DNA of 64,000 nucleotides from Roseovarius sp. (GTDB lineage: Bacteria; Pseudomonadota; Alphaproteobacteria; Rhodobacterales; Rhodobacteraceae), in assembly GCA_014359765.1 (NCBI GenBank), contig JACIYT010000010.1, forward strand, positions 38,657 through 102,656. Reading direction: 5' to 3'. A program made the translations under genes and the position numbers. The notes beneath the pieces were generated by a model. The model saw nothing but the letters and a program-made list of their open reading frames with translations. It ran no database searches and had not been told where the DNA came from. Shown one piece after another: positions 24,259-34,582 of the stretch; the first letter of the stretch is position 1; each line of letters starts with the position of its first letter.

Positions 24259-25443
24259 ATGGGCAACCCCGACATCACGCCGCGCCAGAGCTTCCTCGCC
24301 CGAACCCCCTCGGTGCTGTGGTTCCTCGGCCTTCTCGGCCTCTTCACCCTCGGCGTCACGGTGCTGGCCGAGGGCTTCGGCATGGCGCTCCTCTCCACCT
24401 CGATGGTCAAGATCCTCGGGATGACGCTCTGCCTGTGCCTCATCGCGGTGGCGATGGATGTCGTCTGGGGCTATTGCGGCATCCTCAGCCTCGGCCATTT
24501 CGCCTTTTTCGGGCTGGGCGGCTATGCCATCGGCATGTGGCTCATGTATGCCCGCACCGAGGGCATCGTGATCGAGTCGCTGGCAAACGCCCCGATCCCG
24601 CCCACGCAGGAGGAGATCACCAACGCCATCGCCACACAGATCTTCGGCGTGGTGGGCTCCAACGAACTGCCCGCGCTCTGGACCTTCGCCGACAGCCTGG
24701 CCATGCAGCTTCTCTTCGTCGTGCTGGTGCCGGGGCTGCTGGCGCTCGTCTTCGGCTGGCTCGCCTTCCGCAGCCGGGTCACGGGCGTCTATCTCTCGAT
24801 CCTGACGCAGGCGATGACACTGGCGCTGTCGCTCTACCTGTTCCAGAATGACACCGGCTTGCGCGGCAACAACGGGCTCTCGGGGTTGCAGAACATCCCC
24901 GGCCTGCTGCACCTGCCGCAATCCACCATCGCGCTGTGGTTCTTCTGGGCCTCCGCCGCGGCCCTCGGTGCGGGCTATCTCTTCTTCGCCTGGCTCGTCT
25001 CCGGCAAGTTCGGCTCGGTCATTCGCGGCATCCGCGACAACGAGGCCCGCGTGCGCTTTCTGGGCTACCATGTCGAGAGCTACAAGCTGGTCGTCTTCAC
25101 CCTGACGGCGGTCATATCGGGGCTCGCCGGCGCGCTCTATTACCCGCAGGCGGGCATCATCAACCCCGCCGAGATCGCGCCCATCGCCTCCATCTACCTC
25201 GCCGTCTGGGTGGCCATCGGCGGGCGCGGGCGGCTTTACGGCGCGGTGATCGGCGCGGCACTCGTCAGCCTCGCCTCAAGCTGGTTCACCGGCGGCGGCG
25301 CGCCCGATGTGAATCTCGGCTTCTACACGATCAACTGGACCGACTGGTGGCTGGTTCTGCTTGGCCTGGGCTTTGTCGCCGTCACGCTCTTCTTCCCGCG
25401 CGGCATCGGCGGGCTCTTTGATCTGCTGGTGAGGAAACCATGA
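24259..25443 (+). CDS. urtC: Urea ABC transporter permease UrtC
   Basis: A 394-residue LivM-type inner-membrane permease with the UrtC landmarks AMDVVWGYCGILSLGHFAFF, YAIGMWLMY and GLAGALYYPQAGIINPAEI. It forms the urea pore with UrtB. The stop overlaps the start of urtD by 4 bases (ATGA), so the genes are coupled. Confident by sequence and gene order. Confidence 0.95.
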   Translation: MGNPDITPRQSFLARTPSVLWFLGLLGLFTLGVTVLAEGFGMALLSTSMVKILGMTLCLCLIAVAMDVVWGYCGILSLGHFAFFGLGGYAIGMWLMYARTEGIVIESLANAPIPPTQEEITNAIATQIFGVVGSNELPALWTFADSLAMQLLFVVLVPGLLALVFGWLAFRSRVTGVYLSILTQAMTLALSLYLFQNDTGLRGNNGLSGLQNIPGLLHLPQSTIALWFFWASAAALGAGYLFFAWLVSGKFGSVIRGIRDNEARVRFLGYHVESYKLVVFTLTAVISGLAGALYYPQAGIINPAEIAPIASIYLAVWVAIGGRGRLYGAVIGAALVSLASSWFTGGGAPDVNLGFYTINWTDWWLVLLGLGFVAVTLFFPRGIGGLFDLLVRKP

Positions 25444-26180
25444 GCACCCTTCTCGAAGTCTCCGGCGTCTGCGTCACCTTCGACGGCTTCCGGGCCATCA
25501 ACAACCTCTCGATCCAGATCGCCGAGCCGGAACTGCGCGCCGTGATCGGCCCCAACGGCGCGGGCAAGACGACCTTCATGGATATCGTCACCGGCAAGAC
25601 ACGACCCGACGAGGGGCGGGTTACATGGGGCGAGAAGAACATCTCGCTGCTGGGGATGAGCGAGAGCGCGATCGCGCGGGAAGGCATCGGGCGCAAATTC
25701 CAGAAACCCACCGTGTTCGAGGAACAGACCGTGCGCGAGAATCTTGCCATGGCCCTCCGGAACAAACGCGGCCCGCTCGACGTGCTGCTTTATCGCGGCA
25801 CGAGGCAGGAGGCTGCGCGGATCACCGAACTGGCCCGCGAAATCGGCCTTGCCGATCACCTGCCGCGCCGCGCGGGCGATCTCAGCCATGGCCAGAAACA
25901 ATGGCTCGAAATCGGCATGCTGCTGGCGCAGGATCCGCGCCTTCTGCTGGTGGACGAGCCCGCCGCCGGGATGACCCCGGCCGAGCGCGAACACACAACC
26001 GACATCCTCAGGCGCGCGGCCGAGACCCGCGCCGTGGTGGTGATCGAGCATGACATGGAATTCGTCCGCCGTCTGGGATGCAAGGTGACGGTGCTGCACG
26101 AGGGCGCGGTTCTGGCCGAGGGCAGCCTCGATCACGTCACGCAAAACCGGCAGGTGATTGATGTCTATCTCGGGAGATGA
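25440..26180 (+). CDS. urtD: Urea ABC transporter ATP-binding protein UrtD
   Basis: A 246-residue cytoplasmic ATPase with Walker A GPNGAGKTT (about residues 38-46), signature LSHGQKQWLEIGMLL and Walker B LLLVDEPAAGMTP. The QKQWLEI variant of the ABC signature is typical of UrtD. It powers urea import with UrtE. Start overlaps the urtC stop; urtE follows after 3 bases. Confidence 0.95.
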   Translation: MSTLLEVSGVCVTFDGFRAINNLSIQIAEPELRAVIGPNGAGKTTFMDIVTGKTRPDEGRVTWGEKNISLLGMSESAIAREGIGRKFQKPTVFEEQTVRENLAMALRNKRGPLDVLLYRGTRQEAARITELAREIGLADHLPRRAGDLSHGQKQWLEIGMLLAQDPRLLLVDEPAAGMTPAEREHTTDILRRAAETRAVVVIEHDMEFVRRLGCKVTVLHEGAVLAEGSLDHVTQNRQVIDVYLGR

Positions 26181-26183
26181 GCC

Positions 26184-26879
26184 ATGCTGAGCGTCGAGAA
26201 CCTTACCCTGCATTACGGCGCCTCGCAGATCCTTTACGGCGTCAGCCTCACCGCGCGCCCCGGTGCGGTGACGGCGGTGATGGGCACGAACGGGGTGGGC
26301 AAGACCAGCCTCATCAAGGCCATTGCCGGGCGGCACCCCTATTCGGGCGGGCGGATCACGCTCGACGGGCGCGAGCTGCGCCACCTCACCGCCGCGCAGG
26401 CCGCGCGCGCGGGCATCGCCTATGTTCCGCAGGGGCGCGAGATCTTCCCGCTGCTCACCGTGACCGAGAACCTGCAGACGGGCTTTGCCTGCCTGCCCAA
26501 ATCCGATCACGCGATCCCGCCCCGCATCTACGAGCTGTTCCCGGTGCTCAGGCAGATGCGCGACCGGCGCGGCGGCGATCTCTCGGGCGGGCAGCAACAG
26601 CAGCTGGCCATCGCGCGCGCACTCATCGCGCGGCCTCGCGTGCTCTTGCTCGACGAGCCGACCGAGGGCATTCAGCCCAATATCATCAAGCAGATCGGCG
26701 CGGTGATCGGCCTTCTGCGCGACGAGGGCGAGATCGCCATCGTGCTGGTCGAGCAGTTCTTCGATTTCGCCTGTGATCTGGCCGACGATCTGGTGGTGCT
26801 CAACCGAGGCGAGGTCCGCCTGTCAGAGCCCGCCGCGACGGTCGAGCGCGCGCGGCTCTTGCGGGAGGTGTCCATTTGA
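26184..26879 (+). CDS. urtE: Urea ABC transporter ATP-binding protein UrtE
   Basis: A 231-residue cytoplasmic ATPase with Walker A GTNGVGKTS (about residues 34-42), signature LSGGQQQQLAIARAL and Walker B LLLDEPTEGIQPN. The TEGIQPNII segment is characteristic of UrtE. It is the last urt gene; ureD starts 131 bases later, so urt and ure are probably read through in one nitrogen-scavenging unit. Confidence 0.95.
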   Translation: MLSVENLTLHYGASQILYGVSLTARPGAVTAVMGTNGVGKTSLIKAIAGRHPYSGGRITLDGRELRHLTAAQAARAGIAYVPQGREIFPLLTVTENLQTGFACLPKSDHAIPPRIYELFPVLRQMRDRRGGDLSGGQQQQLAIARALIARPRVLLLDEPTEGIQPNIIKQIGAVIGLLRDEGEIAIVLVEQFFDFACDLADDLVVLNRGEVRLSEPAATVERARLLREVSI

Positions 26880-27010
26880 TGGGCGGCCCGCCTGTTATTG
26901 CGGCAAATGAGGGGGTAGGCGCATGCCATGCGCACGCGCGCGCTCCTCGCCGCTGGTGCTCTCGGGCAAGCGCGCTAGCCTCTCGGCATGAAGCTGACCC
27001 GAGGCCCCGC

Positions 27011-27829
27011 ATGACCGCCTGTCCCGCCCCCTCCCCGACGCATGAGCGCAGCCATGGTGCCGCTCATGTCACGCTGCGGTCCGGGCCCAATGGCGGGCGG
27101 CTTGATCGGCTGCACCAGCAGGGATCGGCCAGGGCCTTCCTGCATCCCGGCGCGGCGGGCCCCGAGATCGTGCTGCTCAACACCTCGGGCGGCCTGACCG
27201 GGGGCGACCGGCTGTCCTTGCGGCTCGATCTCGACCCCGGCTGTCGCGCCACCGGCACCACGCAGACCGCCGAACGCGCCTATCGCAGCACCGGCGCGGC
27301 GGCGTGCGTCACCGTGCACCACCGGGTTGCGGCGGGCGCGCATCTCGACTGGCTGCCACAGGAGACGATCCTGTTCGACGGCAGCCACCTGTCCCGCGAA
27401 ACCACCATCGACCTGGCACAGGACGCTTCCTGCCTGATGCTCGAATCGGTGGTCCTTGGCCGCGCCGCCATGGGCGAGACCGTCGCGCGCACCACCCTGC
27501 GCGACACCCGCCGCATCACCCGCGCCGGGCGTCCCGTGCTGATCGAGCCGCTGCACCTCTCGACCGAGGCCCTCACCGCCGGTCCCGCGATCCTGCAAGG
27601 CGCGCGCGCCTTCGCCACGCTGGCGCTGGTGGCGCAGGGGGCCGAGGATGCCGTGGGTCGCATTCGCGCGGAACTGACCGAAGCGGGCGTCACCGCTGGC
27701 GCCTCGGGCTTTGACGGCAGGCTGGTGATCCGCCTCATGGCGGGTGACGGCTGGCCGCTGCGCCGTCAGGTCATGCGGCTGGTGCGCGCCCTGCGCCCCG
27801 GCCCGCTGCCCCGCGTCTGGCAGAACTAG
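27011..27829 (+). CDS. ureD: Urease accessory protein UreD
   Basis: A 272-residue urease maturation protein. The landmarks are LLNTSGGLTGGDRL (about residues 56-69), TTQTAERAYRS and LPQETILFDGS. With UreF and UreG it forms the complex that opens the urease apoenzyme for nickel delivery. The start at 27011 is preferred because family homology begins there; the frame is open for 45 codons upstream, but those are unlike any UreD. It is 12 bases ahead of ureA. Confidence 0.93.
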   Translation: MTACPAPSPTHERSHGAAHVTLRSGPNGGRLDRLHQQGSARAFLHPGAAGPEIVLLNTSGGLTGGDRLSLRLDLDPGCRATGTTQTAERAYRSTGAAACVTVHHRVAAGAHLDWLPQETILFDGSHLSRETTIDLAQDASCLMLESVVLGRAAMGETVARTTLRDTRRITRAGRPVLIEPLHLSTEALTAGPAILQGARAFATLALVAQGAEDAVGRIRAELTEAGVTAGASGFDGRLVIRLMAGDGWPLRRQVMRLVRALRPGPLPRVWQN

Positions 27830-27841
27830 GAGCGACACGCG

Positions 27842-28144
27842 ATGAACCTCACCCCCCGCGAAAAGGACAAGCTGCTGATCTCGCTCGCCGCCATGGTGGC
27901 GCGTGGGCGCCTTGCCCGTGGCGTCCGCCTCAACCACCCCGAGGCGGTGGCACTGATCACCGATTTCGTGGTCGAGGGCGCGCGCGAGGGCCGCAGCGTG
28001 GCCGACCTCATGGAGGCGGGCGCGCATGTCATCAGGTCCGGGCAGTGCATGGAGGGCATCCCCGAAATGCTCCATTGCGTGCAGGTCGAGGCGACCTTCC
28101 CCGACGGCACCAAGCTGGTGACCGTCCACAACCCCATCCGCTGA
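27842..28144 (+). CDS. ureA: Urease subunit gamma
   Basis: A 100-residue structural subunit of the nickel enzyme urease, of exactly the family length. It starts [20 protein letters not shown] and holds [20 protein letters not shown]. Together with beta and alpha it forms the (abc)3 trimer that hydrolyses urea to ammonia and carbamate. The next frame begins 13 bases downstream with a small membrane protein and not with ureB. Confidence 0.97.
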   Translation: MNLTPREKDKLLISLAAMVARGRLARGVRLNHPEAVALITDFVVEGAREGRSVADLMEAGAHVIRSGQCMEGIPEMLHCVQVEATFPDGTKLVTVHNPIR

Positions 28145-28157
28145 GAGGAGTTCCCCA

Positions 28158-28313
28158 ATGCGCTACCTGATCCCTGTCCTGTTCCTGCCCACGCTCGCGC
28201 AGGCCCATGCGGGCCCGCACATGCACCCGCATGGTATCGACGCGCTGTGGCTGGTGGTGGTGGGCCTTCTCGCCCTCGCGGGCGGATATGTCCTGGGCCG
28301 TGGCCGCAAATGA
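28158..28313 (+). CDS. 51-aa His-rich single-span membrane protein inside the urease operon
   Basis: A 51-residue protein too short for routine calling. Residues 1-16 form a signal-like hydrophobic start ([16 protein letters not shown]). Then comes [10 protein letters not shown] with four His in ten residues, then a hydrophobic span [18 protein letters not shown] and an RGRK end. GAGAGGAG precedes the ATG at a good distance and its stop overlaps the ureB start by four bases (ATGA), so it is translated with ureB. Predicted to display a metal-binding His cluster on the periplasmic side. I recall similar tiny genes between ureA and ureB in Rhodobacteraceae, of unknown function. Confidence 0.8.
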   Translation: MRYLIPVLFLPTLAQAHAGPHMHPHGIDALWLVVVGLLALAGGYVLGRGRK

Positions 28314-28615
28314 TCCCCGGAGAACTCTTTCCCGCCGAGGGCGAGATCATCCTGAACGCAGGGGCGGAGGCCACCGTGCTCCTGGTCGCCAATACCGGCG
28401 ACCGTCCGGTGCAGGTGGGCAGCCATTACCACTTCGCCGAGGCCAACAGCGGGCTTGAGTTTGACCGCGCCGCCGCACGCGGGCAACGGCTCGATATTCC
28501 CGCAGGCACCGCCGTGCGCTTCGAGCCGGGACAGCGGCGCGAGGTGCGCCTTGTGCCCTGTGGCGGCGCGCGGCGGGTGTTCGGGTTCAACGGGCAGGTG
28601 ATGGGGGATTTGTGA
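28310..28615 (+). CDS. ureB: Urease subunit beta
   Basis: A 101-residue structural subunit of urease. It starts [18 protein letters not shown] and contains [13 protein letters not shown] and [14 protein letters not shown], which are nearly invariant in the family. The start at 28310 overlaps the stop of the 51-residue protein. Unusually for this operon, a 352-base gap separates it from ureC. Confidence 0.97.
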   Translation: MIPGELFPAEGEIILNAGAEATVLLVANTGDRPVQVGSHYHFAEANSGLEFDRAAARGQRLDIPAGTAVRFEPGQRREVRLVPCGGARRVFGFNGQVMGDL

Positions 28616-28967
28616 TGCACGGGTGCGTTCCAAGGAGCCACTTGCGCGGAATCAAGGCGCATGCCCTTACCGTCAACGCCCGCCCGGCGGCAACGCCGGG
28701 CAGCGCCTGCCTGCCCCCCGGCAGGCGCTTATCAACGCCGCCAAAGATTGAAGCGTCGATCCTCTGCGAGATGTCCGGGCAAATGGCCCCGTCCCGCGAA
28801 AGCGCCCGCCCAGGCAGGCGCCGCCCTCGTTCTCAAGTCCGCCCGCGTCGTGCCCGTGCCTCTGCCATCCGCGGCCGCACCATGAAACGCCCCGCCGCAA
28901 CTGTTGCAGCGCCCCCCCGCGGTCGGGCGCTGCGCGGCGACGCAGGTCATGCCACGGGAGCCTTGTA
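28616..28967. other. 352-bp gap between ureB and ureC with two hairpins
   Basis: No supported gene. The open frame 28612-28968 is arginine- and proline-rich, overlaps the ureB stop and has no family resemblance, so it is rejected. The region holds two adjacent perfect hairpins at 28682-28729, described separately. Confidence 0.5.
28682..28729 (+). promoter_or_regulatory. Two adjacent perfect hairpins between ureB and ureC
   Basis: GCCCGGCG-gcaa-CGCCGGGC (28682-28701) has 8-bp arms and a 4-base loop. It is followed at once by AGCGCCTGCC-8 nt-GGCAGGCGCT (28702-28729) with 10-bp arms. No T-tract follows, so a simple terminator is unlikely. Possible roles are mRNA stabilisation, processing or attenuation between beta and alpha subunits. 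Structures seen; role inferred. Confidence 0.6.
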
Positions 28968-30674
<1,707 letters not shown>

Positions 30675-30682
30675 GGCCGCCC

Positions 30683-31168
30683 ATGACCGATCTGCCCGTC
30701 GCCCGCCTCCTGCTGCCCCACGCCCCCGCGACCGTCACGGATACGGTCGTGCTCGACTATGACGCGCGGCTCATGCGGCGCAAACGGCTGGTGGGGCGGG
30801 GTGGGCTCGTGTTTCTCGTCGATCTGGCGGAGGTGACCAACCTTGACGATTTCTGGGGCTTCGCGCTCGACGATGGCCGCGCGGTGGCGGTGGAACCCGC
30901 GCCCGAGGATCTGATCGAGGTGCGCGGCGATATCGCGCGCCTCGCCTGGCATATCGGAAACCGCCACACGCCCTGCCAGATCGCCGCGGATCGCCTGACG
31001 ATCCGGCGCGATCACGTCATCGAGGCGATGCTGGCGCATCTGGGCGCGGATCTGACCCCCGTCACCGGCCCCTTCCGCCCCGAGGGCGGGGCCTATGGCA
31101 AGGGCCGCACCATGGGGCACGACCATGGGGGGCACGACCATGGCCATACCCATCACAGCCACGCCTGA
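30683..31168 (+). CDS. ureE: Urease accessory protein UreE (nickel chaperone)
   Basis: A 161-residue protein that carries nickel to the urease maturation complex. The N-terminal domain has TDTVVLDYDARLMRRKR, the C-terminal metal domain has AWHIGNRHTPCQI with the conserved metal-binding His. The tail is a His-rich extension (GHDHGGHDHGHTHHSHA) with eight His in 17 residues, for nickel storage. Start at 30683, eight bases after ureC; an in-frame ATG four codons upstream is less likely because it sits in the ureC end. Its stop overlaps the ureF start by one base. Confidence 0.95.
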   Translation: MTDLPVARLLLPHAPATVTDTVVLDYDARLMRRKRLVGRGGLVFLVDLAEVTNLDDFWGFALDDGRAVAVEPAPEDLIEVRGDIARLAWHIGNRHTPCQIAADRLTIRRDHVIEAMLAHLGADLTPVTGPFRPEGGAYGKGRTMGHDHGGHDHGHTHHSHA

Positions 31169-31800
31169 TGCTCACGCCCGCGCATCTCACGCTCACCCAA
31201 TGGCTTTCCCCGGCCTTTCCCACCGGGGCCTTCGCCTATTCGCATGGGCTGGAGGCCGAGATCGCGGGAGGGGTCGTGCAGGACGCGAAAAGCCTTGAGG
31301 TCTGGCTTGGCAACATCCTGCGCTTCGGTGCGGGCTGGCAGGATGCGGTGCTGCTTTCACGCGCGCTGGAGGGGGACTGCGACGCGCTCGACGATCTGGC
31401 GCGCGCCTTGCAGCCCTCGGCAGAACGCTTGCAGGAAAGCGCCGAGCAGGGCGCGGCCTTTGCCCGGACTGTTGCCGGGATCACCGGGTGCGCCCTGCCG
31501 CCGCGCCTTTTGCCCGTGGCCGTGGGCGAGGCGGCGGCGCCGCTTGGCCTGCCCGCGCGCGATGTGATCGCGCTCTATCTCCAAGGCTTTGCCGGCAACC
31601 TCGTGACCATCGCCATCCGCCACGTGCCGCTGGGCCAGAGCGAGGGGCAGACGGTGCTGGCGCGGCTCTTGCCGCTGATCGATGATCTGGCCCGCCGCGC
31701 GGCCACCGCCACACTTGACGATCTGGGCACCTGCGCGCTGGCCGGCGATCTGGCGGCGCTGCGCCATGAGGTGCAGGAGGTGAGGATATTCCGGACATGA
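31168..31800 (+). CDS. ureF: Urease accessory protein UreF
   Basis: A 210-residue helical protein with the conserved opening [23 protein letters not shown] and GYGLP-region equivalent [17 protein letters not shown]. It works with UreD and gates the GTPase UreG during nickel insertion. Start and stop codons overlap ureE (TGATG) and ureG (ATGA), so production of the accessory proteins is tightly coupled. Confidence 0.94.
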   Translation: MLTPAHLTLTQWLSPAFPTGAFAYSHGLEAEIAGGVVQDAKSLEVWLGNILRFGAGWQDAVLLSRALEGDCDALDDLARALQPSAERLQESAEQGAAFARTVAGITGCALPPRLLPVAVGEAAAPLGLPARDVIALYLQGFAGNLVTIAIRHVPLGQSEGQTVLARLLPLIDDLARRAATATLDDLGTCALAGDLAALRHEVQEVRIFRT

Positions 31801-32465
31801 AGGACACCCCCATGAACGGCCCGCTGCGCGTGGGCATCGGCGGCCCGGTGGGCGCGGGCAAGACCACGCTCACGGCGGCGCTGGCGCGGGCGCTCGCGCC
31901 GCGCCTCTCGATGGCGGTGATCACCAACGATATCTACACGCGCGAGGATGCGGACTTTCTCCTGCGCGCGCAGGTGCTGCCCGCCGATCGCATTCGCGGG
32001 GTCGAAACCGGCGGCTGCCCGCATACCGCGATCCGCGAGGATGCCTCGATCAACCTCGCCGCCGTCGCCGACCTGACCGCCGCCTTTCCCGACCTCGACC
32101 TCATCCTGATCGAATCCGGCGGCGACAATCTCGCCGCGACCTTCAGTCCGGAACTCGCGGACCTCACGATCTATGTGATCGACACCGCCGCCGGGCAGGA
32201 CATCCCGCGCAAACGCGGGCCGGGCCTCACGAAATCGGATCTCCTGGTGGTCAACAAGACCGACCTCGCCCCTCATGTCGGCGTCGATCTGGCGCAGCTT
32301 GAACGCGACACGGCGCAGGCACGCGGCGCGCGGCCCCATGTATTGGCCCGGCTGCGTGACGGGCAGGGCATGACGGATATCGTGGCGTTCCTCCTCAGAG
32401 AAGGCGGCCTGTCGGCAGGTGTTGACGAAGTTCCTGCCCGACAGACAAACATGAACCCGCGGTGA
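31797..32465 (+). CDS. ureG: Urease accessory GTPase UreG
   Basis: A 222-residue SIMIBI GTPase that drives nickel insertion into urease. The P-loop [11 protein letters not shown] is at about residues 13-23. The nickel-binding Cys-Pro-His is in [17 protein letters not shown], and the guanine-specificity motif NKTD is present. The family body ends near FLLREGGL; about 17 further residues ([17 protein letters not shown]) are an unusual tail that overlaps a hairpin at DNA level. The start overlaps the ureF stop; an ATG five codons on is an alternative. Last gene of the ure operon. Confidence 0.95.
   Translation: MKDTPMNGPLRVGIGGPVGAGKTTLTAALARALAPRLSMAVITNDIYTREDADFLLRAQVLPADRIRGVETGGCPHTAIREDASINLAAVADLTAAFPDLDLILIESGGDNLAATFSPELADLTIYVIDTAAGQDIPRKRGPGLTKSDLLVVNKTDLAPHVGVDLAQLERDTAQARGARPHVLARLRDGQGMTDIVAFLLREGGLSAGVDEVPARQTNMNPR
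32410..32445 (+). terminator. Imperfect hairpin in the 3' end of ureG
   Basis: CTGTCGGCAGG (32410-32420) pairs with CCTGCCCGACAG (32434-32445), leaving one bulged base and a 13-base loop. It is followed by ACAAACAT and has no T-tract. It may stabilise or end the ure transcript, but it lies inside the coding sequence. Low confidence in function. Confidence 0.35.
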
Positions 32466-32848
32466 CGCCTCGACAGATCGCTCTCCCGAAGAGCCGCCCT
32501 TCGTCCGGCTCAGCCCCGGCCCGATGGCGCGACAAGGCTGCGCCTGATCCGCCAGCGGCAGCCGGTCGCGTGCTTCATCGAGCACGAGCAGTTTCCCGGC
32601 GCGTGGCTCTGCAATCGCCCCCTGCCGCCCAAGGCCATGCCAACGGCGACAAGCCCGGTCGCATCGACACGCCCGCAGGCACCGTGCCGGTGCAGGTGCA
32701 AGTGCCCGAAACCACCGGGAGAACGGCCTTCCTTCAGCCGGTCCAGAAGATCCTTGTCGATGCTCTCACATGGCTCTCCTCATCAGGGGTTTCCCACGCC
32801 AGGGCACAGAATTCAGGACAGTCCCCGCATTCCCTGTTCAGCAGCCCG
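32466..32848. other. 383-bp gap between ureG and the DUF302 gene
   Basis: No gene can be supported. On the minus strand a short stretch (about 32718-32768) reads ESIDKDLLDRLKEGRSP, faintly like the start of an IS256-type transposase, but it loses resemblance at once. The genes on both sides converge here. The region may be an old insertion scar. Confidence 0.35.
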
Positions 32849-33319
32849 TCAATGCGCGACCGCCGCGCGCGCCACACTGTCGAACACGCCGTCGAGCTCG
32901 GCCGCGAGCGCGCGCAGCGCCTCGCCACCCTCGTCGAAATAGGGGGCAAAGACGTGGCTCGGGGTCTTGTAGGCGAGCGTCGAGGTGCCATCGGCATTCT
33001 CGGTCGCATAGAGCCGGATCGGGGCCTCGATTCCGGCGGCGAGGCTCGCATCCAGCATCCGGCGCGCATAGTCGTTGCGGTAGAGGCCGAACACCCGGTT
33101 GCCGGGGATGTCGATCCCCTGCATCTTCGCCCCGGCCGAGGCGCTCGCCTGCGTCACGATGCGGATCGGGGCCTCTTCGACCACGGCGTTGACCGCCTTG
33201 ACCAGATCCTCGAAGGACTTGTCGCTTTGCACGATGACCCAGCCCGCGCGCGGCTCGAGCGCCTGCGCGCTGCCCGCAAACAACATGAGAATGGCGACAA
33301 GTTTCAGAAATCTCGGCAT
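32849..33319 (-). CDS. DUF302-domain periplasmic protein
   Basis: A 156-residue protein with a signal peptide (residues 1-21, ending GSAQA) and one DUF302 domain (about residues 28-150; landmarks GWVIVQSDKSFEDLVKAV, RVFGLYRNDYARRML, APIRLYATE). DUF302 proteins are small secreted or cytoplasmic proteins of unproven function, often near sulfur or redox genes. The start at 33319 is set by a GGAGGGAC ribosome site and the signal peptide; the frame is open for 20 codons upstream. It converges with ureG and lies 77 bases after the CoA-transferase gene. Exported; function unknown. Confidence 0.85.
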   Translation of the reverse strand: MPRFLKLVAILMLFAGSAQALEPRAGWVIVQSDKSFEDLVKAVNAVVEEAPIRIVTQASASAGAKMQGIDIPGNRVFGLYRNDYARRMLDASLAAGIEAPIRLYATENADGTSTLAYKTPSHVFAPYFDEGGEALRALAAELDGVFDSVARAAVAH

Positions 33320-33396
33320 GGCTGTCCCTCCGGCTGCTTTCCCAAGGGCTACGCCCTTCGCCGGGTCGCGGCAAATCACCTGCGCGTGAGCGCGCG

Positions 33397-34572
33397 TTAC
33401 CTGCCCTCGTCATCCTGCCCCAGCACCAGGGCCGTATCGGCCCCGATGCCGGGCGGCGCGCTGCGATAGCTCACCGGCGTGCGCGAAAACCTGAGCGGAT
33501 TGCCGATGAGCCGCACCTCGCCTCCTGCCACCTGCGGCGCGGGCAGGGTCACGGTCATGCCGCGGGCCTGCGCCTGATCGCTCTCGAGCGCCTGCCCGAT
33601 GGTGTTGACCGGACCCACCGGCACCTTGCGCGCCTCCAGCCCCGCGATCACCTCCTGCATCGCACGCCCGGCCAGCGCCGCCGCGATCATCGGCACAAGC
33701 ACCTCCCGATTCGCGAGGCGCGCGGGATTGGTGGCAAAGCGCGCATCGGCGGCCCATTCCGGGTGGCCGAGATAGTCGCAGAACCGCGCGAACTGGCTGT
33801 CATTGCCGACGGCGACGATCACATGACCGTCCGAGGTGGCAAAGACCTGATAGGGCACGATATTGGGATGCGCATTGCCGGCGCGCAGGGGCGAGACCCC
33901 GGTCGTCAGGTAATTCAGCCCCTGGTTGGCCAGCCAGGACATCGTCGCATCGACCAGCGCCAGGTCGATATGCTGGCCCTCGCCGGTGGCATCCCGGTGG
34001 CGCAGCGCGGCGAGAATCCCCGTCGCGGCATAAAGGCCACAGACGATATCGGCCACGCCCACGCCCACCTTCATCGGCTCGCCGCCCGCCTCGCCGGTGA
34101 TCGACATGATCCCGGCATATCCCTGCGCCATGAGGTCATAGCCCGGCTTGTCGCGGTTCGGCCCTATCTGGCCGAAGCCGGAAATCGAGCAATAGACAAG
34201 GCCGGGATATGCGGTGCAAAGCGTCTCGTGATCGAGGCCATATTTGCGCAGGCCGCCGGGCTTGAAATTCTCGATCACCACATCGGCGCGGCCCGCCAGA
34301 TCGCGCAGCATGGCCTGCGCCTGCGGGTCGGTCAGGTCCACCGCCACCGATTTCTTGTTGCGATTGGCACACATGAAATAGGCCGAAAGGTCCGTGGGCC
34401 GACCCTCGGCATCGTGGAGGAAGGGCGGACCCCAGCCGCGCGTGTCGTCACCCTCGGGGCTCTCGATCTTGATCACCTCGGCCCCCAGATCGCCCAGAAG
34501 CTGGGTGCAGGTGGGACCGGCCAGAATCCGGCTCAGATCGAGAACGACAAGACCATCAAGCGGGCCGGGCAT
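33397..34572 (-). CDS. Class III (CaiB/BaiF-type) CoA-transferase
   Basis: A 391-residue family III CoA-transferase, which moves CoA between acids through an aspartyl intermediate. Landmarks: PLDGLVVLDLSRILAGP at the start, ENFKPGGLRKYGLD, and the catalytic Asp in KPGYDLMAQGYAG (about residue 145). A strong GAGGAGGT ribosome site lies five bases before the ATG at 34572 and decides the start; an ATG nine codons upstream would overlap the previous stop. It follows the ThDP enzyme gene by only 10 bases. Oxalate or another small acid is a possible substrate, but this is not shown. Confidence 0.9.
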   Translation of the reverse strand: MPGPLDGLVVLDLSRILAGPTCTQLLGDLGAEVIKIESPEGDDTRGWGPPFLHDAEGRPTDLSAYFMCANRNKKSVAVDLTDPQAQAMLRDLAGRADVVIENFKPGGLRKYGLDHETLCTAYPGLVYCSISGFGQIGPNRDKPGYDLMAQGYAGIMSITGEAGGEPMKVGVGVADIVCGLYAATGILAALRHRDATGEGQHIDLALVDATMSWLANQGLNYLTTGVSPLRAGNAHPNIVPYQVFATSDGHVIVAVGNDSQFARFCDYLGHPEWAADARFATNPARLANREVLVPMIAAALAGRAMQEVIAGLEARKVPVGPVNTIGQALESDQAQARGMTVTLPAPQVAGGEVRLIGNPLRFSRTPVSYRSAPPGIGADTALVLGQDDEGR

Positions 34573-34582
34573 GGGCACCTCC

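Noticed and set aside
32718..32768. Minus-strand peptide ESIDKDLLDRLKEGRSP resembling the start of an IS256-type transposase
   Set aside because: Only about 17 residues fit, no ATG in frame, and resemblance stops at once. Could be chance.
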